From positions 56,745,701 to 56,809,700 of the forward strand of contig OY292275.1 of the NCBI GenBank assembly GCA_958496175.1: a stretch of 64,000 bases of DNA. Reading direction: 5' to 3'. A program made the position numbers and the translations under genes. Source of the stretch: Sisyra terminalis (Eukaryota; Arthropoda; Insecta; Neuroptera; Sisyridae). Shown here in pieces: positions 1 through 12,034 of the stretch. The notes beneath the pieces were generated by a model, which saw only the letters and a program-made list of their open reading frames with translations, searched no databases and was not told the origin of the DNA. The stretch's first letter is position 1; the number at the start of each line of letters is the position of its first letter.

Positions 1-2
1 TT

Positions 3-1427
3 CTATCAATGTATTTCCTATCCGAAATGGGGAAACTAAACTGTGAAGTTTTGGGATCACCACAAATTCAAGATCTGATCAAATCGAATCGCACGTTTGA
101 TTTGATTATTGAAGAACAATTCAATACGGATTGCTTTTTGGCGTTGAACCATATTTTTAAAACGCCACATATTGCATTGAGTTCTTGCACAATTATGCCA
201 TGGACGTATGACCGATTTGGAATTAACCAGAATCCGGCGTTTGTGCCCCACAGCTTTTTGCACTATACAGATAAAATGACGTTTTGGGAACGAGTTAGGA
301 ACACGTTTTTTACAACGTTTTTCAAATTTGTTTTGCATCCCCTAATGATGGATTGGCCGGCCAATAGGTTGGTTCGTAAACATTTGGGTGACGATATTCC
401 TGATTTGCGAGAAATTGCAAAAAATACCAGTTTGATGTTGGTTAACACACATTTTTCGATTAATGAACCACGACAATTTCCTCCGAGTATCATAGAAGTT
501 TCGGGAATTTATTTGAAAAAAGCCATGACATTACCTCAAGTAAGTAATGTAGTTTTAAACTAAAAGATTTTAGTAGACCAGCAATTTTTTTTCAGGACTT
601 GGAAAAGTATATCAACGATGCAAAGGATGGGGTGATTTTATTTAGTTTTGGTTCAATGGTGAAAGCTGCAACGTTTCCTGAAGATAAACGCAATATGTTT
701 ATCGAGGTCTTCTCAGAACTTCCACAAAGAATCATTTGGAAATACGAGAACGAGACTCTTCCAAATAAACCTGACAATGTTCTCATTCAATCATGGTTAC
801 CACAAAATGATATTTTAGGTAAAGTGATCCAACAATTACAACAATCAACAACCTAACCAAATCATATATTTCAGCTCATCCCAATGTTAAAGCTTTCATA
901 TCCCACGGTGGCTTACTAGGAACAACCGAAGCCGTTCAAAACGGCGTTCCCATCGTTAGTATCCCAATGTACGGGGATCAGTTATCAAATGCAAATTCGT
1001 TGGCCGAGGTAGGAGGAGCAGTGGTGCTGGAATTCACCGAACTTACCAAAGAAAAAATATTAAACGCCATCAAAACAGTTTTAGAACCCAGGTACTTTTA
1101 AATTTGTGAATAAAATTGGATAAATTACAATTTTCTTTTTTCAAAAGTTTTCGGGAAAGAGCAAGAGAAGTTTCTCGAGCGTATAACGATAGACCTCAAT
1201 CAGCCCTGGAAACAGCTGTTTGGTGGGTTGAATACATTATCAGGCATAAAGGAGGCCACTTTTTGCGAGGGGCGGCTGTTGATATGCCCTTTTATCAAAA
1301 ACTCTTATTGGACGTTATCGCATTCTATGTCGTTTTCTTCGCTGCATTGGGCTATATTTTCTACAAGTCTATTGCATTTGTACGATGCAAAGGTAAAAAT
1401 TCCGACAAAAAGCTCAAACGAAATTAA
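3..1427 (+). CDS. UDP-glycosyltransferase, 5'-partial (last four exons)
   Basis: This is an insect membrane UDP-glycosyltransferase, an enzyme that moves a sugar from a UDP-sugar to small lipophilic acceptors in the ER lumen (detoxification, pigment or hormone conjugation). Exons are 3-539, 596-818, 875-1091 and 1148-1427. All introns are GT-AG and exactly 56 bp. The joined frame gives 418 residues plus stop. About 100 N-terminal residues (signal peptide, first acceptor-site part) lie outside the window, against a usual length near 520. Visible features in partial numbering are SSCTIMPW near residue 60, GVILFSFGS at 191-199, WLPQNDIL at 246-253, and the UGT signature from FISHGG (261) to YGDQ (289) with the sugar-contacting D-Q. 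WWVEYIIRHKG and a hydrophobic anchor near 380-400 follow. The tail ends KLKRN, which fits a K-x-K-x-x ER-retrieval signal. No broken codon is seen. Insect UGTs are often arrayed, but no second copy is in this window. Subfamily not assigned. Confidence 0.96.
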
Positions 1428-1541
1428 ATTTTGAAAACAAATAATTGTAACGAGAAGAATGAATCAATATCTGTGATTTAAAAAATGAATTTATGTATTT
1501 ATTTAGTTTAGTTATATTAACGTAATTACTTATTTTATGAA

Positions 1542-1547
1542 AATAAA
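1542..1547 (+). promoter_or_regulatory. candidate polyadenylation signal of the UGT gene
   Basis: An AATAAA hexamer lies 115 bases after the UGT stop codon. A second AATAAA is at 1629-1634. In such AT-rich DNA the hexamer occurs by chance, so either could be used; cDNA would decide. Confidence 0.4.
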
Positions 1548-1808
1548 GTAGAAATTTAGTAGAAGAAATGTAGTTGAAAAATTTTTTAAAGAAAAGTTCC
1601 TTATAGTGTAAATAGTAAAAATTTTGAAAATAAATATTGTTTTTCAAAAACTGTTCCAAAATGCAATTATTTTTTAATCCAGATTCATGAAATATCCTAA
1701 TAAAAGTCTAAAAATTTTATTCAGTTCTTCGAAAAGTTTGTACCATATCAATTTTCGTTGGAATAAAGATATGTTTAAAGATATCCAGATCAATTTAAAA
1801 TTTATACC

Positions 1809-2470
1809 AAAGGCCCTCGCTAGATAAAATGGTCAGATAATAATTACTTTAGAAGAAAAACAAAGTACGTAAGAGCTGAAAAACTGAATTAAAGATACGT
1901 TTAAGTTTTCTTACCATTATCTAACATTTTTAAAAATACGAAAAAATTATATTTAGTAAACTGAGACAAGGGGATGATGTAAAAAAAAAAATTACGTGAT
2001 GGTACTAAAAGATTTTAGCACACAAAAAAAAAAGTTTAAAGAATACTTCTTTTTTTTAACTATTGCTAATATTTTTAAAATTTTGAAAAAATTATATATT
2101 GTAGAATGATGATAGAGGATTATATAGAAAAAAAACTAAGGTGTAACAAACAATTTTGGCATAAAAAAAAAATTTTTGAAAAAATAAATCGTATTTTTAA
2201 CAATGATCGATTTTTCTGATTCATGAACGAATTTGTCTCGGAGTACAACATAGTGATATCTTGAAACTCATAAGCACTTTTTTCGGTATTATCAAACAGT
2301 TTCACAGAATATTGATTTTGAAAAAAAAATATTTTTTACACACAAACGCGTCATATTTTAGAGTTGAAACTTGGCTGAGATGTTGTCCATACTGTAAGGT
2401 ATTTTCAGAAAAAAAATTATCCCGATTGCAATGGGGGCATTTTACACCATCTTATCTGGCGAGGGCTTTT
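1809..2470. mobile_element. DNA transposon remnant with 25-bp terminal inverted repeats
   Basis: The left end (1809-1833, AAAGGCCCTCGCTAGATAAA...) and right end (2446-2470) are inverted copies sharing GCCCTCGC, then AGATAA and ATGGT with few mismatches. The 660 bp between them is AT-rich with long A runs and has no recognisable transposase. No clear target-site duplication was found, so the superfamily is not assigned. It is best read as a non-autonomous element. Confidence 0.65.
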
Positions 2471-2819
2471 ACTTCAATTTGTACATTTTGACAGAAAAAA
2501 ACGCCCAAAGTCTGAGATTTAAAGTTGACAATCTTAACATTTCATAGTTAAAATAAGTAAATATATTACAATTTTCAAATTGTATCAATTCCAAGTTTGG
2601 TTTCATGGGTTCCCAACGAATTAACAGAGAAAAATAAAATGGATTTTTCTATTAGAGATTTGATTTATAAATGCGACTTACAAACATCTTTTTGATATGA
2701 TTAGTGGCAATTAATAAAAATAAAAAGGATCATTAACAATAACTTTATATAAAAAGGAAAACAGAAACCAGAATAAACCACCTTAACTTCCTCAAAAGTC
2801 GGTTTTTATCCAAAGAAGT
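2471..2819. other. unannotated AT-rich stretch
   Basis: Nothing recognised: no open frame, no repeat pair and no splice-flanked segment was found. Confidence 0.6.
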
Positions 2820-3075
2820 CGTGTTCATTGCTTAGTGGATTAGGGAGGTGGATTTGGCATTATGGCATATATCATGACGGAATTATGATAAAATATTTCA
2901 AGTTTTGAAACCTATTTTGAAGTTCAGAAATGAAATTTTGTTGGGTTCAATCCTCGTATCGAGCAAATTTTCAATATTTCTCGATTACGAACTTTTATTA
3001 ACGACTTTAGAGTCGCTAAAGACCTTAGTAGTTATAAAGCGACGGTAAATAACGATTAAAAAATGAAAAGGAAAC
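2820..3075 (+). repeat. possible tRNA-derived SINE (weak)
   Basis: GGTTCAATCC at 2944-2953 matches a pol III B box (GGTTCRANTCC). TAGTGGATTAGGG near 2835 is A-box-like but about 105 bp upstream, which is too far for a plain tRNA. A small hairpin CTTTAG-AGTCG-CTAAAG follows near 3006-3022. The call rests on these short motifs only. Confidence 0.25.
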
Positions 3076-3295
3076 TCGGATATGTTTATCGAAAGCCAGA
3101 AATAGTCATCCAAAGAGCCGCAGGTAAGCCATCCCGGTACTAAACGATACTAATTACTATGTACCAAAAATTAAAAGAGGTAAAAAACAGTAACTTAGAT
3201 ACTTAAAAGTAACGAAGATACCTACTTGTTCCTGGTTGGATCTGGGTGCAACAAGCCAATGACTTTTATTGGCTTATTGGCATAATACTTTTTAA

Positions 3296-3658
3296 CTGAT
3301 TGTTGCGACTTATAAATCTAAGAAGGAAGGACAACAAAACGCTGGTAGGCCTATTAACAGAACACTGCAATTTGAGGAAATATCTCCAAACTATAGGGAA
3401 GAACACAGAGTCAGAAGCTGCAGGAAATGTGGCGTAAAAGATGAAACTGCCTCCCATGTACTATTTGACTGCCCAGCCATGACTCAAAGTCGTCTCAACT
3501 CGCTTGGTCCACCCGGACATGAGCTGGGAAACATACACAGAGATTCAGTTGACTGTCTGCTGAGATTCATATCAGAAGCAGACCTGACCAACTGGAACTC
3601 AAAATTAAACTGGGGCGCAATAGTTCTTTTAGGACGCAGCGCAGAGGAACTCTCATGA
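3296..3658 (+). pseudogene. non-LTR retrotransposon C-terminus (RNase H end and zinc-like motif)
   Basis: This is the last ~120 codons of a LINE ORF2 of the Jockey/R1 type. One frame gives KTLVGLLTEHCNLRKYLQTIG (around 3333-3395), the end of the RNase H region. After a frameshift near 3400-3418 another frame gives CRKCG...DETASHVLFDC from 3419, a Cys-Cys-His-Cys motif typical of the C-terminus of these ORFs, then a short tail to a TGA at 3656-3658. The reverse transcriptase and endonuclease parts are missing. It is a 5'-truncated, frameshifted relic, and the segment just upstream is unrelated AT-rich DNA. Confidence 0.85.
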
Positions 3659-3750
3659 GAGGCCCCCAGATCAAAGGGAAAAAACTGATTTGTTTAAATT
3701 ATAATTTTTTCTCATTTCACGGGCAATAGCTGCAAGTTAATATTATTATG

Positions 3751-3903
3751 CAAGGTTTATAAATTACACAGATTGCCTCACTAGAAAAAAAAATGACGTC
3801 ATACGAAGAATTTTGAAATTTGAATCAGTTTTAAGATATGTACGAATTTCTTCTGAATACGTCACGTAGCGCATGAGGCCACCTGTGTATTTTATAAACC
3901 TTG
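3751..3903. mobile_element. hairpin MITE, about 153 bp
   Basis: The 30-bp ends (3751-3780 and 3874-3903) are near-perfect inverted copies starting CAAGGTTTATAAA and reading into ACACAG and GCCTCA. The inner part (TGACGT...AAGAA... against its inverse) also pairs, so the whole element folds on itself. AATATTAT occurs on both sides, directly at the right but four bases away at the left, so the duplication is uncertain. No coding capacity. Confidence 0.75.
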
Positions 3904-4497
3904 AATATTATCTACTATTTGCGCCATAAAGTATACTAAACATACTAACTTAAACAATCACTAAAAATTAACTCACTATTATATGCGCCTTTGAAGGTAG
4001 GTAACCGGATTTTTTCGCAGTTAAAAGTTTTTTCAAAGTAGAAATACTTGATGGTGATTATTAAGTTTTACGACGGATTTGTGCGTTTCCATTGATACTA
4101 TGCAAGTATGCCAAAATTCAGCACGATAAAGTACTAGAAAGTAGGTAAAAAATGAGATTTTAAGTTCCGTAAACAACAAAAAAAAAAACAGTAAAGTGAC
4201 CTAATATAAGCTAAGTAAAAAAAGGAACCTATTATTTTTTATAACAGAGGGTGTTGAATATAGAAGGGCTAAAAGGGCGTTATTTGTCAAAACTTCACTG
4301 CTAAAATGCAAAAAAATAAAATAGATTCTTAAAAAAATGAATAAGTAGATAATTTTATCAACAATGATTTTTCACACAAAGAAAAAAAAGAAAGAAAAAT
4401 ATTTTACCTTTGGTCTTGTAATCTTGTTGCATAAAAGTAAAAACAACTTGGATCCGTTTCTTCATGTAAGATTGGGATGAGTGATTAAAGAACGTAC
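3904..4497. other. unannotated AT-rich stretch
   Basis: Nothing recognised apart from several A/T homopolymer runs. Confidence 0.6.
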
Positions 4498-4604
4498 CAT
4501 GGATCTATAGTACCGTGGCTACATGCATGTGTAGTAGGCAATTTGCCTCCTTCTTTGTTAGTATCGCTGCCTATCCATAAGTCGAACTGTTTTTCCTTCA
4601 GACC
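4498..4604 (-). CDS. candidate internal exon of an unrecognised gene
   Basis: On the minus strand a pyrimidine-rich tract ending TTTTTATTTTAG (AG at 4606-4605) precedes a 107-nt segment that ends at 4498 before GTACGT, a good donor. The segment is open and protein-like, with balanced codons, unlike its surroundings. It reads GLKEKQ, then FDLWIGSDTNKEGG, then KLPTTHACSHGTIDP, and a stop follows only if the donor is read through. I do not recognise the family. No partner exon was found in the window, but the ORF is far too short for a simple length test. It could be a real exon of a large gene, a relic exon, or chance. Confidence 0.35.
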
Positions 4605-4646
4605 CTAAAATAAAAACATTGTTAAATTCTTAATGTAAATTTTCAG

Positions 4647-4667
4647 GGAAACAGTTGCCATTCAAAG
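4647..4667 (+). other. possible 21-nt microexon signals
   Basis: On the plus strand TAAATTTTCAG (acceptor) and AAAG/GTAAGT (donor) bracket 21 nt whose length is a multiple of three. Both sites match the consensus well, but such pairs arise by chance in AT-rich DNA and no neighbouring exon is seen. Confidence 0.15.
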
Positions 4668-6160
4668 GTAAGTTATTTTATTTTAAGAAGAAATTGCACA
4701 ATTTTTTAACAATTTTAAAAAAATGTTTGATAAAAATGCATTAAAATATACAGCTGTAAACTTTCGTCTTAATAAGCCTCCTACCCTGAGTTTACTTGAC
4801 GTCATAACGGTATAGGTCACGAAAGGGCAAATGTCCTTGTATGTAAAGGACATAGAAAACTATTCACAAGTCTACAGCCTGTGCTAGATACAACAAAATT
4901 GGCAGTGGAAAATACTATTAAAGAATAGGTTTAACATGTACTCGTTCAAGTAGATGCATATAGTTGGGAAAAAACACAGCAAAAAAAGGATCACCTGAAA
5001 TTCTGAAATCACTACGGGCTTATTGAATTGAATTAAAATTTTTGTTTCGGTTCTTTCTGTTCCAGAACCAATTAACTACTTACATCAACTGTCAAGAAAA
5101 TATCCACTCTTCTTAGGTTCCAAAAAAAAAAGTTTCGGAAACTCAAAAGACATTTTTGCGAAAATATTTTGACCATGCTATAAAAATTTTCAGCTTTAAA
5201 AACCTCTATTGAATATATAAATAAGGTTCAAAATCGCTTACAATTCAATTCGTACGTCCATGCAAAATGTCATAGGAAACTGACAAAGCACCAACTTCCC
5301 AATTTTCCATGTAAAAGTATCACCAAAAAACTACATAATATGATTAAATATTAGTTTCCTTCACAACTATTTAAAATTTAGTAACACCAAGACTTTTAAA
5401 AAGAAAATGAAAATATCAAATAATTTACAATTAGATTACAGATCACAAAATGGCTTTTATACGTTTCACTTACGTATTTTTATTTTTGCGAAAATTTACT
5501 TTTAAAACCCGGAAAATTTAAGAGAAAAGTATCACAATTACAAATCAATATAGGAAATTATGATTTTCAAACAAAATACTTCATAATTATTTGCATTTTT
5601 TAATAAATCAATGACAATTTTTACGTGAAAATTTCAGTCAATGCACCGGTTGCAGTGCTGCTTTTCACTTGTTTTTTCGAGTTCAGTTCCAAAAATCGAT
5701 TGGCAACATATCAGTAAAAATGAAAATCACTAGATTACATCAAAAATATTCAATGCGTGGTTAGGGCGGCGGGTTTGATTTACGGATTTGAATTTTGATT
5801 ATTATTTGAAGAAAATATTAAATATTTTTTCGTCGTATTATTTTAACTATTTTGTGTACTATCAAAGTAATAATTAATTATCTATTTAATTCACTTTTTA
5901 AATACTTTGAAATAATTTTTCAATTTGAATTAGGATTATGACGAATGTTTTTAAGTCCCATTTTTTGTGATTTTTTTTGGTTCTGGAAATCTAATGAGTG
6001 TTTTTAGATTTTGTTTGATCTTAATAAAATAAATTTAAAGATAGAGATTAAGATCCAAAAGATTTTTTGTTTGTTTTTAATTTTACTTTTTAAGCAATGA
6101 ATTAATACGCTGGCAGAATGAATGGCTTGATTTCCCAGAAGAAATCCTTCTTATTTAAAT
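4668..6160. other. unannotated AT-rich stretch
   Basis: No gene or transposon was recognised. The only structure is a small hairpin TGTCCTT-GTATGTA-AAGGACA at 4832-4852. The right end probably includes the 3' UTR of the Jockey relic that follows. Confidence 0.55.
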
Positions 6161-6164
6161 TAGG

Positions 6165-8000
6165 GTGCCTATTTTAATTAAATTAATTTGGGTTTTCCTT
6201 TTAAATCGTTTTTGGTTCTATTAAATTAGTAAAAAATGAATTATTGTGCAAGTATGGCTTCTCAATTTCTTACGGTGGACTTCATTTTAGATTCAATTAT
6301 GCTTTGGATGCCTTTTATTTTAAAGTCCAGGTAAAGTTTTTCATTTGCAAAATACTACGGACGTTTTCAATTGCTCGTATTAGAATCTAGGATCTACCTC
6401 GCAAAAGGATCACAATAAATGGTTTATTGGTACAAATCCAAAGTTCCAATCCGTAGGGTAATATTAGGGTAATATTGGCATTATTACAACTTTGTATTAA
6501 AAGTTGTGTTTTCCATTGATATTTTTTATTCTCTACTCATGAGCTAATAAAATCGTTTAAGCTTTGCATAGTTTGGGATATTTTCTTTGCAATATAAATT
6601 CTCCATAAAAGCTTTTTTTGAGATGAATTCCAAATATTTTACTGACTTTAATTCTAAAATAGCCAGGTCTTTCTGATATTTTGGGGGGCAATTACTTTTT
6701 CTGAGGGTGAAGTTAACAAGCATAGTTTGGGTTTCGATTAATATTATCCTCTACTTTGCCGTTTAGGTTTCTATTAGGTTAAGATGATGTTGAAGATTAG
6801 CTACTGCGATTCTAGGATTCTCATTATTATGACTTTATCATACATGAAAGCTCCTGCTTTACTATTAGCAGTATATGGTAAATTGACGATATATAAAAGG
6901 AAAAAAAACCCTGAACTTTCACGTTGGAAGTCTGCTTTGATTTGTTGGTACACTTTAACTTATTGTTTATAATAAGCCCTTATGCCATATAGTATCAAAT
7001 GTTTGGCTAATGTCCCAGAAAACTGTAGAGCAATATTTTTTGTAATTCAAATCTTCATTTATTGTGTTGGCTATTCTATGACTACTATTCGATGAACACT
7101 GGATTATAGAATCTCCTTGTTTGCATTCAAATTGATGGTAAAGGATATTTATTAATGAAGATAATATTTTTGCAAGAGAAGTTTTTTGAAAACTTTGGAT
7201 ATGTCAGGAAGAGAGCTTTTAAGATAAAAGGATATTACAAGATTTGGATTCGTCCCTGACTTTTGAATCATTATTACTTCGGCGACATTTAATAAATTGG
7301 ACCAATTTTCAAGTTTAAGCTATCGTGCCATATGTTATTAAATGCTAGGCTAATGACCCAAAAGACTGTAGGGCAATATTTTTTGAAATCCAAATCTTCA
7401 TTTATTGTGTAGACTATTCTATGACTACTATCCGATGAATACTGGATTGTAGAATCGCCTTGTTTGCATCCAAAATGATGGTAAAGGATATTTATTAATG
7501 AAGATGATATTTTTGCAAGTTTTGCGAAGTTTTTCGAAAACTTTGGATATGACGGGAAGAAAGCTTATAAGGTGAAAGGATATTAAGAGATTTAGATTCT
7601 TTCCTGGCTTTTGAATCATTATTACTACGGCGACTTTTAATGAATTGGGCTAATTTTTAAGTCTTAAGACTGCATTAAATAAATGAAGGATTTTTAAAAT
7701 TGCTCTATGAGGAAGCTTTTTTAACATTTTGGTGCTAATTCAATCTGTTCCAGGAGCATTTTATTTTTAACTTCATTTTTGATGGCTTTGGAAGTGAAAA
7801 ATGCCAGATGCAAATAGATCAACTTTAATGAATTTAATTGGTCCGTTATTTACAGGTCTATAGTATTGAAACTTGAGGTTAACAGTAAAGGCTTTTAAGA
7901 GATGGGTTGCAAATATGTGAGCTTTTTTGTCATTTCTTGCCCATTCATCGAAGAATCTATTCTAATGGGAGGATTGAAGGATAGAGGATTTTTTCATTTC
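6165..8000 (-). pseudogene. Jockey-clade LINE ORF2 relic (reverse transcriptase), antisense
   Basis: Read on the minus strand from 8000 down, the sequence follows the usual order of a Jockey-type ORF2 through many stops and frameshifts. WARNDKKAHIFATHL is near 7940-7890 and NAPGTD near 7760 (pre-RT region). QKPGKNLN with ISFLPVISKVFEKL (7620-7540) is RT motif 1, equivalent to YRPISLLPVISKVFEKL. PLPSFWMQ and the degenerate VISLAFNNIWH at 7410-7330 match the LDISQAFDKVWH block. LYIVNLP...SKAGAFMYDK at 6890-6830 stands where the FADD catalytic box should be, and the aspartates are lost. A thumb-like region and a C-terminal end follow at about 6165. The element is long dead. A 345-bp part of the RT region occurs twice in tandem. 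Confidence 0.85.
6982..7666. repeat. tandem duplication (2 x about 340 bp) inside the Jockey relic
   Basis: Units 6982-7319 and 7326-7666 are direct copies with scattered substitutions and small indels: ATTTATTGTGT, GACTACTATYCGATGAA and ATGGTAAAGGATATTTATTAATGAAGAT appear in both (last one positions 7134-7162 and 7479-7505). Each carries the same RT segment, so the duplication came after or during insertion of the element. Confidence 0.85.
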
Positions 8001-11000
8001 AACTCAATCTGTGTAAATTGATACAAAGATATGGACTTTGGATATTTTCATAGAAAATTTTAAAATTTGTTTAAGATCATTAGGTTTAAACAGCAAAATA
8101 AGTTGCAATAAATTTTAATTTTTTACCAATCGATATTTAAAACGAAGACCAAACTATGCATATTATTTTAATATCCCACATATCTATTTTGAATAACTTT
8201 TTAAAGGTTTGCACATAATTTATAAAATATTTCCATCAAACAATAGTATATGCAATGAATGTTTTTTTTTCTTTTAAATTAAAACTGTCAGTTATTTTTT
8301 GGTTTAATTAAACGTGTAAATAAATAATGAATAGATTTCCTCATTATTTATTCAAAACCGCACTATATTTTTTTAAATAAATTTTGATTTAAAAGTGTTT
8401 GCAATTGTTTATTTATATGCACCTACATTGCATGCATTTTTTTGCAATTATTTCGGATTTATATATATTGCGCTTTTTTTTTTGTCGGTTTTGTATTCGT
8501 TTTGAAATTGGAATTAAATGGATAGGATATTACATGTCGTTATGTGCAATGATAGTTTGGTATTTTGATATTGGTACATACATGCCAGGGGTCATATTGG
8601 AGGACGGGTGAGCATTTTAAAAGTATTGGAAAATATTTAAATCTCTGTGTAATAACTGGTGAAATTTGAGATTAAAAAAAATGTGTGAATAATAGAGAGG
8701 ACAGCAATTTTTTATGAGAAAAGCTTAGGAATGCATGTTCAAATTTTATTAATTTAGTAGAATATTTTGTGATGTAAAAACTATCAAAGATATTGTGGTG
8801 AAAAATTATTATTGGATATTTTATTGATTCATCAGTTTTAATAACGTTATTTACATTTATTAGCGTTCACTAATATATAATTTATAATCAAATTTATAAC
8901 CACAATCTGGTGGAACTACTAAATAATGAAATCCTAATTAAATGAATTGGTAATTACAATCTGAGTGCCATATGTATTTATCGTCCACGTCAGTCAACAA
9001 TAGTTAATTACATTTACTTAGCATTAATGAAATACTAATTTGGAATTTTATAATCGATTTTGGTACTTTAAAAATTTCTCAGGAGTCTTCAGACTATAAA
9101 ATTTTAATGGAAATTGGATTAAGTAATAAAAATATGATAGAAAATTGGGGATGGGACAAAATAGCCAAAAAGTATAAACTTCACCAAATCTCAGTCTTAT
9201 AACAAATAAGTCAAGCCTTTATTAATAATTGTTATATATTAAATTTAAATATTTTTAATATATAATTATTAATATTAAATCAAAGCCTATATTAATCTTC
9301 ATCAGTATTTTGCAATATTTTTTTGTACTATTCTGTTCCAATGAATTATCTTATAACATTTAAAAAAACTAACTTTCATGATGTAACTATAATTTTTAAT
9401 ACTTGAAAATAGAAATATTCATTAAAAAAACTTGAATTTTCAAATGGTTGAATTGAACTCTAGAAAAATAGGTTACTAAGTTCTCTCTTTGTTTAAGCGT
9501 CCAAACTTAGAAATGCTGTAATATACATATCGATATTTTATGATCTTCTTGAATACAAAGCGTAGGTTATTAAAGTAGAAAAAAAATGCTAAATATTCGA
9601 GATATAGACAAAAAAAAAATGCAAATTCTTATCCTTGGTTCATTGTACCAATGGCTAATCTAAATTTGGTTGGTTTTAAAAATGGTTAACAGTACCTTGA
9701 GAACTTAAAATTAAAATTCTTTGGAGGTATATCATGTGGCATTTGCCCTCCAAAAAAGATAAAATTTAAATCAGAGTTAAAGCTGCATTGTACCACTAAT
9801 AAAACAAGTACATGAAAATGGTTCAAAAAAGTCAGATACTTTTGCTGCAGTTATCGAAATTTTATGACGTTGTTAGCATGGTATGTCGCATTTTAATGTT
9901 TCATAGCGATATTTAAAAAATAGTGATATTTCATATCCTAATAGGATAACCAAGTTTTATCACTCAGAAAACTAAAAGGATCAAAAAGGATAAAACAATT
10001 TTTTCTAGAGGTATTGTTTATACCATTTTTCATCAAACAGAATCTCTAAGGGGTTATCCTTCCTTTGCACCCACGAGTTGCTTCATCAAATAAATTAAAA
10101 AAAAAAATTAAAACCTCTCTACACAATAAGATTTCCTAAAAACATGTTCAACATAAGCTTCAATAAGCATTCAATGCGATTTTGCAGCATTTTTTGTTCA
10201 AATGATAATTAAAAATCATTCGTATCCGTAAGTACACTTTTAAGGCACAAATTTCGACATGTTTAAATGCAGCGGTGAATCTCCTGGGTTATATTGTGCT
10301 GGTGGAAAAGTAAAATTACCATAATTGGTTATATCACTAGATCCATTATACTCCTTAGTTTATGGGATAGGTAACGATTCTAAAAATCCCTGGAATAATA
10401 ATCAAAAAATTAACAGTTGTTTTCAAATTACGTCGATTGACGCATAAAACAAATATTTTGTTTAAGGAAGTCCTGAAGAAGACAGGAAAATTCCCGGTAA
10501 GCTCTTAGTCCCTGACAAATAGCGACCTTAAAATTGAATTGGCTAAAAGAACAATACAATTTCGAGGGACAAAAAATATTCAATAATAAAAATGTGTTTA
10601 GAAATGTCTACTATGTAAGTCTTTAATCTCATGGAAAGGAGAGAATGTAAGGATTTTTTGTATGCATATGAGTTTTAAGATGTGTAAGGTTTAGAGGTGT
10701 AAATCAAAATAAGTAAAATACAATGTATATTCATTAATTGGTAATAATTAATGTTATTGTTAGTAATTTAATAGCTAAAAATGAAGCAATAATTCCAATA
10801 TCAATTAATTTTCGCAATTCAATTTTAGGTGGTACGATGTTCACCGGGACCTCTGATATTTTATAAAAAAAATATTTGCATATAACATAATCAAGTTCAT
10901 ATCAATCGTAACGCAAGTAATTTATAAAATGCTTTATTTTTTAAAAGTATTTAATATTATTACCATACACAAAAGAATTTCATGAAACCATGAAATGAAA

Positions 11001-11799
11001 TTTAGTTTGTTTGTTAAAACATTAAAAATGTTATTAAATTGTAAATATAAAAAAAAATCAAGTATATGCTCAACTGATGATATGAAATAATATAGTACAA
11101 GCTTGAAGATAAAAATGAGAGAATGGCAGATATAAATATGTCGTTTAAGGAATCTGAACCAGTTTGAGGTATTTACTATTTGTTGTCAATTATAATTACA
11201 TTAACACCTCTTTCCAATTCCATAAATGATACCATTGAACTTTCCTTTTTCTCGTTACTACATTATTAATTATCGCCAATTGAAAGCAGGTAAAATTCTT
11301 TTCAATTTCACACCTGTTTGGAATTTATAAGATTTTGCTCACAATATTGATCATTATGGACCAAAGGTTGATAAAATTCAACATTAATATTTATCTACCT
11401 GAATTCTATTGTATAACTCAAGAACAGGTTAATCGATTTCGATAATATTTTGTTTTCAGGTACTTCTTAGTGTTTCACCCAAAAAAAAAAGTAAAAGGAA
11501 CATCACAGACAAGTCAAATCTAAAAAGATATACCAATATTTTATTCTGATATATGTTATGGTTCCAATTTAAAGACAGTTTTACTGATTTAATAAAATCT
11601 TTGTAATAAAGATCAACTAATTTTTCTTCGACAGAAAAGGTTGCCTATTTACGTTCAATTATTAATAATAAAAGTAGTATTCAGAAGAAGACCGATTAAA
11701 ATACATAAACGGACACCTATTAGTTGAATATAAATTGGACTTTTAAATTAAATATCTATGTTCTTTTTTAAGACATCGAAAAATCAGCATACTTGAAAT
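8001..11799. other. unannotated AT-rich stretch
   Basis: No coding region, RNA gene or inverted-repeat element was recognised. The first few hundred bases may be the 5' part of the antisense Jockey relic, too decayed to align by eye. Confidence 0.5.
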
Positions 11800-12034
11800 T
11801 TGGGGTGGCCAACCCAAATGATATTGCGGGACACTTCGGAAATGCATTATAACTCCGAGGGCCACTTTTGAAGTGTTATCTCAAATTCTCTAAACTAAAT
11901 TTAGATGTATTTCTAATAAACTTGATTTCATCACTCATTTTAAAATGAATACATTTTATAAAAGCCTGATGCAATTCACGGCTCAACAAAATTGTCAAGG
12001 GTACCTTTTGAGGTCCAGGGGTTCGCCACCTCTG
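11800..12034. mobile_element. hAT-like MITE, about 235 bp
   Basis: The left end TTGGGGTGGCCAACCC and the inverse of the right end CAGAGGTGGCGAACCCC align, both matching the CAGAGGTGGCCAAC-type ends seen in hAT elements. GC-rich end motifs are interrupted by an AT-rich centre without coding capacity. An 8-bp duplication could not be found, so the ends are probably degraded. Confidence 0.6.

Noticed and set aside
8399..8611. 70-codon hydrophobic frame
   Set aside because: It is low-complexity T-rich DNA that reads as hydrophobic residues by default; there is no start context or homology.
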